DNA of 64,000 bases from Ettlia oleoabundans (Eukaryota; Chlorophyta; Chlorophyceae; Chlamydomonadales), in the NCBI GenBank assembly GCA_019693395.1, contig JAAMXP010000247.1, forward strand, positions 1 to 64,000. The letters are read 5' to 3'. Positions 23,712-33,000 of this stretch are shown here, in pieces (within the stretch, counting starts at the first letter, position 1; the number at the start of each line of letters is the position of its first letter). Both the position numbers and the translations under genes were made by a program. A model generated the notes under the pieces. It saw only the letters and a program-made list of their open reading frames with translations, made no database searches and was not told the DNA's origin.

Positions 23712-25699
23712 TCATGTAAGTGGCAGGGTGCAACAATTTAGTAAGTATGGTGAGTCAAACGCCGTTTGCTGCCCTGCTATGCCGCCTGGCAACGGCAGCA
23801 AGCGCACGCTCAAGGGCTTGTCCAGCCTGAAAGCGAGGGCTGCCACATCCAACAGCAATGCTGCAGTGGAGTCTAGGAGGGCTTGCCGCACCGCCGCTGG
23901 CTGTTGCTGGGTGGCGCCTGGGACGGGCACTGTATCTAGGCCACAGCCGCACACGGCTGCATGGAATCGGTGCGAGGCACAGTCAGCTGTCGGTTGAGTG
24001 AAGACAAAGGGGATGCGGTTCAGTATCACAATTCAGTCGGAGTCAACACACAGCAGACGCACAGGTCAATCAGGAGCTTAATTGCAGCATTGGAAAAGGC
24101 CGTCAGCAGGTTATAGGGGAGCAGGCTGCCAACAAAAGCAAGCGACAAAGGCTGCAGAGTTTTGCCACAGCCGCGCAATGACGCACCCGAGTAGTGCAGC
24201 AGGCTGCTGACAGATATGCGCCCCTGGTCTGCCGCCTGTGCCAGGCCGCTATCTTCCGCCACTGGCAGCATCAGCCCGCTGTAGCCACACAGCTTGATTG
24301 GGAGGGACCTAAGGGCAGCGGTAATGCGCTCTGCATGCAGGGGTTGGTCACAGATGTGCAGGGAGTATTGGTTATAGCGAACCCATATCGTGCGGTTGTG
24401 CCATGGGGACAGCAGCAAGAATAGCGAGAAGTGGTTTCTGATGCACACTTTGAAAGAGCCTCACAGCACTAAAACATGATCTTGCGGGCCGCTCCCCGCG
24501 CCGCAAAGGCAAGCGGTCGCACCAGATATGGCTAAGGTGCCATTGCCGCCAAACCGTCCCAGACCTAGCAGCTCATAAGCTGCCGGGATGCTGGGAGGTT
24601 CCAGGGCAGGGGCGATGCTGGCGTCAATACCCAAGTAAGGCTGCCCAATTGCTGTTGCCAGCTCCTGTGCAAGGTCCTCTAGGGGCTGCAGAGCAGCTGT
24701 CATCACCCGCTGTAGGCAGCTTTGCGCTGCATCTAGTATACTGCCACGCTGCCCGCTGTCCATGCTGCCATTGCCAGTGTTGCTGTTGGTGCTGCTTGTA
24801 TTGTTACTGCACTTTGCTGCTGCTTGCTGGAAAGCTTCAAATAGAAGCCCAGAGTTTTCGGTGCCAATGGCAAACCCGGCCATGTCCGGCCCTGCTGCTG
24901 CCACAGGAAAGTAGGGGATGCCTGGGCGACAGTTGAACCCCACACCGAAGCGGAAGTTGCCAGAACCTGCTGTTTGCTCTGCTAAGCCATGGATGGCTGC
25001 TGCCAGCTGCTGTGCCTGCTGCTGCCCCATGCCGCGCTGCCAGCTGCATGACCAGGACAGCGGATTGGAAGGTTAACAGCCAGTGCAGTGAGATGTGACT
25101 GCCAGCAGGTGCCCAATGAGGGATCAATTGCTGCAAGTAACATCACAAGACGCAACCGACAAGCGGGGGGGCAAGTCTTTTGCGCCATACTCCTGCTTGC
25201 CCTCCTCTGCGCACTTGAATGAACAGCTGGTATAGCTGGTGCTTGCGGCAATGCTTGAGAAGCAGCTCTGCTCAAGTAACTGCTCATTGCTGGTGGATCC
25301 CAAGCTCAGAAAGGTGACACTATGTGCCAAGCACAGACGCTCAAGCATGGCGGCGGTGGCGGCGGCTTCTTCGGCCGTTTGCGCTGCCGAAAGCGCGTGT
25401 GTGACAATGCGCACCGTCTGCACCTCATAACCTGCATGTTGTGTTCGGCCAGGAAGAGATTTATCCGGGAGGGCCATGCGGCAGCCTTGCTGCTGGCAAG
25501 GCAGCGGCCGGGCGGCAGGGTGCACTCGCGACACAATGCACCCACCATGGCTCTCATACAGCGCCTGAGCTTGTTTGAGCAACCCAGCGGCTGTTGAAAT
25601 ACTTTCATTCCACTCTGACTCGGTGCCTGGAAGGCTTGAAATAAAGAAACTGATAGTTCTGATTCTGAAAGCTTTGCTGCCGGAGCTTCCGGTTGCCAT
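23712..25699 (-). CDS. DUF711 / UPF0210 family protein
   Basis: Five exons (complement 25699-25546, 25431-25191, 25043-24523, 24330-24187, 23956-23712) give 434 residues, the family's usual length, with every phase closing. Conserved blocks: FRIRTISFFISSLPG, GYEVQTVRIVTH, FRFGVGFNCRPGIPYFPVAA, FAIGTENSGLLFEAF, YLGIDASIAPALEPPSI, GLGRFGGNGTLAIS, LCGYSGLMLPVAEDSGL, AVCGCGLDTVPVPG and RLLPLPGGIAGQQTAFDSPY. DUF711 proteins are widespread in bacteria and archaea, where they sit beside an ACT-domain protein. They have a pyruvate-formate-lyase-like fold, but the reaction is not established. No organellar presequence is evident. The stop lies only 157 bp from that of the convergent VHL-like gene. Confidence 0.9.
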
Positions 25700-26232
25700 T
25701 ATCAATGCCAATTATGAACTAAGGACTATCAAGGACTGAACGAATAGAGCGCACCGCTGAACCGATATGCACAGAGACCACATTTTGGGCGCAAAAGGTC
25801 ATGGAAGAAAGAAGCGCCCAAAGATTGCGCTGTCGCCTGCATGATAATGCTTTTCAAACAAATGCGCAGCGCGAATCAACCAATGTGCGGAATGAGTCCG
25901 AACAGCCTTCCAAAATAAACCTTGCCCTCGTAATATGAATATATTCATACGTCCCTGGTCACTGCTGTTGCCGAAGATCATTGGTGCGCACCTTCCGGCG
26001 CAAGAATGATAGAACTTCTGAACACAACCGGTGGCCACACAAGGCTTGTCACTCTAGGCGGCGGCGGGTGGTGTCCCGCTTGACTGTTGCTTCTGCAATA
26101 CACAACCTCACACGTGTTCCCCTCGTATTTTTACGAACTATACATTGATCTTACTTGCAATTACATGCAGGGTTTACAAAACACACAGTACTTGATAGTT
26201 GAAACAAAATACAGCAGGGGAGCGTGCAGGCG
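25700..26232. promoter_or_regulatory. Bidirectional intergenic region, DUF711/pseudouridine synthase
   Basis: This 533-bp gap separates two divergent start codons. It is noticeably more AT-rich than the flanking genes, especially 25900-26220, as expected for a promoter in this GC-rich genome. No coding region is supported. Confidence 0.45.
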
Positions 26233-29200
26233 ATGGCGGCTCCCGAGGACGCGCAGTGTGGCGTGGGCACGCTGCAGGTGGAAAGTTCTGACTCGCCCAG
26301 CAAGCCAGAGGACTATGTGATTGTTGGCGGCTACCGACTGGTGAGGCTCGTGAGCTCAACAGAGCAGCCGCATTGTTGGGATGACTACATCAGCGTGCAT
26401 GCCAGCCAGCATTCCCTTGCATGGCCTCTTCTGTTTGCTCCTTTTTGCTCACCACATCTGCCCCACGTTTAAACTTCCCGGATACTATGCAGGTGAAGCC
26501 ATACCACTTTGACTTCTGCTGCAGCATGCGACAGCGCTGGTTTGGGCAGAATATCATAGACATCTTCACACGGGTGGGCAGGAAACGGACAGCGGTCTTT
26601 TGGGGGTGTGGTCCACAGCAGTGTGTAGAGCATGTCGCGGTGTAGTTGGGATAGCACAAGCAGCATTGCCCCCACAGATGGTTGTGGCAACCCCTGATCA
26701 AAAGGTTTCAGCCCAGGCTTTACAACATATCCCACCCCTGCCTGCTGTCTGCATCCGACCTGCCCTGCCACTCACCACCCGGTGATGCCAGCAGATATCT
26801 GTGTGTGTGTGTGCAGGAGTTCCCCGCCAGAAACCGCGCCTACTACCTGCAGGCACTGGCCGATGGGCGGTTGCGGGTGGAGGGCTGCCAGGTAAACAAC
26901 GACCGGCAGTTGGGCAATGTATTGCTCAACAGCACAGCGTGCGCACACACAGCTGTCCTTCCGCACCGTGGTTGGCTGCTTTCTGTAGCGACAGCTGGCA
27001 TGCCCCACGATTCTTACCAATACTTCCAGCCAGCATCAACAGCCAGCGCGACCTGTGAGTTTTCAAGCTCTTGCTGTGATTCACATAGTTTTGCTGAAGT
27101 TGAGCAGCATTTGTGGCTGCTGGCCTGTGTGGCCTGTCTGCAGGTGACGGCTGAGACACCGCTCAAGGACGGCCAACGCATGCGCCACTTCATACACAGA
27201 CACGAGCCGCCAGTTCCTGCAGGCAGCATTAAGGCACGCTGCGCATGCTATGCTGCTTTCAGGCTGTTTTGCACTTGTCATTCCGCCAGGAGCTGCAAGC
27301 ATCCCGGCGCAAAGCACTCTGCAACCAATTGCATCTCCTGCCTACCGACACATGTATGCACACTAAGCGACACCAGCACCTACTATAGAAACGCACTCAT
27401 CCCTTCCTCGCTGAAGGTTGTTGGTGACAGTGCCGACGTGGTGGCTGTGTGCAAGCCGCACGGCATGCCGGTGCACGTGGCAGGACAGTACCGCAAGAAC
27501 ACAGTACTAGGAATCCTCACCGCAGAGCGCCCTGACCTGGGTCCCCTCTTCCCCATACACAGGCAGGACCAGCTGCTGCTCCAGCTGGCTGCCTGGCTGC
27601 CTGACCATGGCTGCTTGTCTTTCTAGCTGGCTAACTGGCTGGCTGTCTGATTTTCGTTGCTACCAACAACAACACAACCTGCGACTGGCCTTGCATAAGC
27701 ACACATGAGTAATGCTGGTGTCCTGCAATGCACCCGCCGCCTGCCCTGCTCTGGTATGCAGGCTGGACAAGCCTGTATCAGGGCTGCTGCTGTTTGCACG
27801 CAGCTCAAAGGCAGCGGCCACGCTGTGCAGGAAGATTGAGGGGCGGGAGGTGGAGAAGGTGTATGTGGCAAGGGTGCTGGGCCAGTTCCCCGCGTCAGGT
27901 GGGCAAATGCAGCAGGGGCGGCTCGGGTGGCTAACAGCCTGCTTCACTGACTCTAGCCTGCAGGTTAAAGTGTTGTGCCACTCTGATCCCATCACAGCTT
28001 GCACGCAAGTTTAGCATCTTGCAGGTTGAGAAGATCACTTGCCCAGTTCAACGATAGCAGTTTTCAGCCTGCCTGCCTGCCTGCCTGCCACGTTCCCACC
28101 AACCTACCGACGTCCCGCCCGCTCGCTTGCCTGCTCACCTGCCCACCTGCCTGCCTGCAGATGAGCCCATTGCTGTGGATGGGCCGCTGGCTTGGGACCC
28201 AGTAGCCAACCATGCCACCACCGAGCCCGAGGGTGCGACGCCTGTGGGTGGGACACCTGAGGCAACGCTTGCCACAGCTTCAGGAAGCTGTGGCAATGCG
28301 GAGCTTCGGGATGCGACAATAGCATCAGCAACAGGAGGGGGGCCTTCAGAAAGCAGGGATGGAGGGCAGCAGAGTGTGGCTGATGCATCTCTACCAGAGC
28401 ACCAGCAGCAGCAGGGACTGGCGCCTCCGCAGCACGTGCAGCAGCAGCAGCAGGGGCAGGGGCAGCATGCTGTCAGCATCCAGGAGGAGCGAAGGCTACG
28501 CAAGCAGGCACAGAAGCAGCAGCGCAAGCAGGCAAAAGAGGAGCGGCGGGCCGCAGCCGCTGCAGCAGCTGCTGCGGCCGCCAACAAGCCTAGCAAAGGC
28601 GCTGCCAAACCCGCACTCACTGAGTTCAAGCTGCTGGCGGTGGCGGCAGATGGGCAGACCAGCATTGTGGAGTGCAGGTGAGCTGCCTTGCTGCCCGCAC
28701 TTTGCGCTGCGCCATGGCTTGAGCCTGCAGCTGCCTGCCGCAGCTTGTTTGCTTGGGAGCTTGTGGACACAGCTGCGGTTCATGAATGCAGGCTGCTGTC
28801 GCAGTTTCCCTGGTTGTTTTGCTGCCATCGTCCCGAACCTTCGCTGCCGCACCAACCATCGTGCATCACACCAAGTCATCAACCCCCATATGACAGCTTG
28901 ACTCCTTGGTTCAAGCTGCATTGCAGGCCTCGTACTGGGCGCACTCACCAGATACGTGTACATCTGCAGTACCTGGGGCACCCCATTGCCAACGATACGC
29001 AGTACGGCGGTACTTACGGCGGCCCCCTGGCCAGCCGCCACATGGCACAGCAGCTGGGAGTGCACTGGGCGGCGGCTCGCGGGCAGGCAAGCGGCAACGG
29101 GGGCGATAGAGCTGCTGCTGAAATAGCAACCAGCAGAGAAGAGGAGACCCCGGCAGAGTCAGGAGCAGAAGCAGGACCAGGAGAGGTGGCGTGCAACAAG

Positions 29201-29752
29201 CGGGCGCGGGTGGAGGCGCGGGCACTTGCATCAGGTGGTCCTGGGCAGGCGCCGGCAGCAGCAGCCACCGCAGCAGCGGATGCAGCTGAAGGCGTGCAAG
29301 CAGCAGGGGGAGCTATTATTGCAGCGGAGGCACCTGTTCCTTGCACTTCAAGCGGGCGTGATGTCGGGGTGGGCCCCCCAGGCGGTGAGGTAGCGGATGC
29401 GTACGCACAGTGCCAGGCCTTGCGCAGCCGGCCAGAGTTCCAGGTGGCACCAGAGTTATGTGACTCTCTGTGTATCCATTGCCCCTTCTACGCACCTAGG
29501 TGAGCGCTTTCGTGTGGTAAGTGGCGTGATGCATGTGACCTGCCTTTAGATTGCTGCCGCCAGTCGATCAGCACCCCATCCTATTTGTGTTTGCCCAACT
29601 GCCCTCCACCACCATACTGCTGCAGGGATTACCCATTGGACTTACGACCGCTGTGGCTGCATGCTCGCAGCTACAGCTGCCGAGAGGACGGCTGGAGTTT
29701 TGCTACGGAGCTCCCTGATTGGGCGCACTCTGGTTGGCAGCTGCCGGCCTGA
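26233..29752 (+). CDS. RluA-family RNA pseudouridine synthase (RPUSD2/PUS8/9-like)
   Basis: Nine exons (26233-26340, 26493-26573, 26817-26891, 27144-27233, 27417-27562, 27762-27898, 28161-28677, 28927-29499, 29626-29752) encode 617 residues. Family blocks in order: [53 protein letters not shown], then [13 protein letters not shown] with the catalytic Asp, and [18 protein letters not shown]. The C-terminus has [20 protein letters not shown] and [11 protein letters not shown], typical of the eukaryotic RPUSD2/PUS8/9 group that modifies tRNA or other RNA. Exon 7 inserts about 150 residues of Ala/Gln/Lys-rich low complexity between the catalytic and RTGRTHQIR motifs. Two introns (after 27233 and 27562) appear to use GC donors. 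There is no obvious organelle presequence. Confidence 0.9.
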
Positions 29753-30023
29753 ATTGTGGCGGCGGCAGGGGCAGGCACTCGTTCTGCGGGCGGCCTGCTT
29801 CTGGAGGCCCAGCTGCGCATTACCACGTATTCTTGTAAGATCCACACCCTCTGATAAGTCTATCGAGGCAGGCTGGGGCTCATGCGTTGCTACCCCGGCT
29901 GCCTTCTGTACTAACAGGCGGGCAACCCACATGCATGCTCCTCTTTCGCCCATCACCGGTGCCTGTCCGTTGTGTTGGCGCGTAGAGCCACTACTATCCT
30001 CAGTTACACAAGCAGCCAACCTG

Positions 30024-33000
30024 ATGGCGAAGAGTGCCAAGAAGGCTGCTGCTGTGGCCAAGGCCCAGGAGGCCGAGAACCTCAAGAAGAAGAAGATGGC
30101 ACAGAAGAAGCAGGTGTCAGAGTCGGAGGTGAGCGGTTTGTTGCACCGCCGCCATCCAGAGTTGCTGTGCGGCATGCATGCACCCCGACTGGGCCGCAGC
30201 GGTTGCCGAACTGCGCCTACAGCCTGTTCGCATTCGCCAACCACGAGGGTGCTTCACGATCAACACCGGCATGCATGCCCGAGTTCCCCGTGGCTGGAAC
30301 CCGCGGCGCTGAACGCTGCTCCTGCCTCTGCTTGCATTGCGGCAGGAGAGCAGCAGCTCGGAGGAGAGCAGCAGCTCGGAGGAGGAGAGCAGCGACGACG
30401 AGGAGCCCGCTCCTGCCAAGAAGGCCGCCCCCGCTCCTGCCAAGAAGAAGGAGAGCAGCAGCGAGGAGGAGAGCAGCAGCGACGAGGAGGAGAGCTCGGA
30501 CGACGAGGAGCCTGCCAAGCCCGCCGCCGCCGCCACCAACGGCAAGGCCAAGGTGTGCGCCGCCATCACCAGGGCGTCCTTATGACCTCTTGCCTGCCTG
30601 CCTTTTAGACTGTTGTGTTATATATGGCCTGCTTACTGTTCTTCTTGCATTCTGCATGCACCGGGGGTGCCGACAGTCAGGGCAGCTGGGTTAGCCACGC
30701 ACGTTTGCCATTCGACAGCGGGCGCCATGGCGGCCACCACCCCCCGTCCGGTTCTGTTCCGGCAGGCTGCATCTAGCTTTGAGGAGGAATCTTCCTCTGA
30801 AGAAGAGGATGAGGAAGAGGAGGGGAAAAAGGGCAATGAGGAAAGCAGCAGTGAGGAGGAGGAAAGCTCCGACGAGGAGGAGGCAGCGCCCGTAAGGCCT
30901 GCCGCTGCTGCCGCAGCAAAGGTACCCCATACGCCTGTCTGCAGAGGCAGCTGACACCCCTGCCAGTTGATTTCCCCCCCCATTCCCTTGCCCAACTATT
31001 CAGGATAGGCCAGATGGGAAGACGCAGAGTCTCAGCGCCTAGTGCTAACTTTCCGCCTTGTGCTCTCCCGTGCTTGCCTCTCGGGCTCCTTCCTGCAAAC
31101 CCCGCAGGCTGCTGCTGCCAAGAAGAAGACGGAGTCCAGCAGCGATGAGGAGGACTCTGATGAGGATGATAGCTCTGAGGAGGAGAGTGAGGAGGAGGAG
31201 AAGCCCAAGCCGGCCGCAAAGAAGGCCGCGCCCGCCAAGAAGGAGGAGAGCAGTGAGGTGGGTCTCGCTGCCTGGCAGATATGTTCAATGTGCCTGATGG
31301 CAGATGCTCTTAGCTTGCCACGCTGACCAACTCACTGCTGTCGCCATCTGTTGCCAGTGTGGCAAGAGCCTTGGACTGGCACGCTCTGATCTGGCCTTCA
31401 CCACTCTGCCAGGCTACGTGCCCCTGTCAGTTGGCAGGCTTCAGCCTGGCACGTATCCTACCTGCCCCTTAGCACCTCACCTCTAAAACCTGCGCCTGCC
31501 TCCCCTTGCTGACTTGGCGTTGCACCTTGTACCCTCCCCGTTCTATGGTGCAGGAGGAGTCCAGCGACGATGAGGAGAGCTCTGATGAGGAGATGAAGGA
31601 GGCTGGTGGGTGCTCGCCTTCTTCCTTTCTCATGTCCACGCACCGTTGGCGTTGCGCTGCTTTGCGATAACCTAGTGGAACCCTTGCAGTCTGCAGCTCT
31701 GCTCATCCTTGCCCTGATGCCAGTTCGCGCTGATTCCGTGCCTCTGCCGCCACGGCTGTATGTATCCTGCTCACCCCCCGCGTGTGCCACCGGTGCAAAG
31801 ATGGTTGTCTCGTTCGTCTGAATGCGAACCCCACCAAGGTTCTCCAAGCTTGACGACAAGCATTATATCACCACCCATAAACTGAGCTCCAACCGGCACA
31901 TGCATTGCACTTTGGGCCCATAGTTTTGCACTGATTCTGCGCTATCCGACCCTGCTGCTGCTGCCTTACACCTTTTTGTCACTCGATTGGTCCCCAACAT
32001 CACCAACCAATGGCTGGTGCCTTTGCTGCCATGCCCGTTTCTGCAGAAAAGCCCAAGCAGGGTGTGAAGCGCGCCGCTGACGGCAAGGCCAAGAAGGAGG
32101 AGAGCAGCGAGGAGGAGGAGTCTGACGATGAGGAGGACAGCTCCGAGGAGGTGAGGGTGGGCAAAATTTGGGGAGGGTGTTTTTGTGTGAAGTGACACAG
32201 CACTCTGTTGTTCATGGGTGAATGGGTGACGTCTGGGTTGGCTTTCTATTCCCGTTAGCCAGCGCTGGCTCACTGAATGCGCCACTCCTGCCATGCCGGT
32301 CCTCCTGCAGGAAGAGGAGAAGGAGGAGGAGAAGAAGCCTGCCACCAAGAAGCAGAAGGCGGCTGACGGCAGCGCGGTGGACGTGTCTGCAGCCAACGGC
32401 AGCCGCACCATCTTCATTAAGAACCTGGCCTGGGCCGCAGACGAGGTGAGGGGTGGGCGCTTGTGGGAATATTCTCGGGGTTTCTGTAGCTGACAAGCTG
32501 TGGATTGTGCTGGCGACCTGGTCAGCTGCATGCCTGCCCGAGGCAGTGGGCCGCTTGCCCTCCATCGGTCAATCTGCCAAACACACCCGCTTCGTGGTGG
32601 GTTGCCCGCTTGGTGTACCCCTTCTTTATGTTTCAAGTTGTTATTTTGTGGCGTGTTTGAGCGTTTGCCGTGAAGAAAGCAAGCCCATCCGGTGGATTCC
32701 TGCCACCGTCCAACTGGCCTCTCTGCCAGAGCACGGGCCCTCTGAGCAAACTGACGCACATCATGTTAGGATTGTCTTCTGCTCTATCCATGCTGTTGCA
32801 CGCGCTGTGAGGATCTCATGCCCCCCTGGTTCATTCCTGCAACCAATTCACTGGCTCCATGTCGGACCGCTGGGCTTGCTGAGCGCCGATTTATTCTCAC
32901 CTCCTCCTGCATGGGTTTGCCACTCGTAACGAGAAGCGTCAAATTGTCACCTATATACCCACCCTTTCACTTGACCATCAAGTGACAGACTACAACCAGT

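Noticed and set aside
32830..32850. GGTTCATTCC as a pol III B box (tRNA or tRNA-derived SINE)
   Set aside because: It lacks the GGTTCGANNCC consensus, there is no A box at the right distance, and the divergent first copy changes these bases while keeping pairing.
32802..32886. Hammerhead or twister ribozyme in the intronic units
   Set aside because: The CUGAUGA...GAAA hammerhead core and the conserved twister strands are not present in register.
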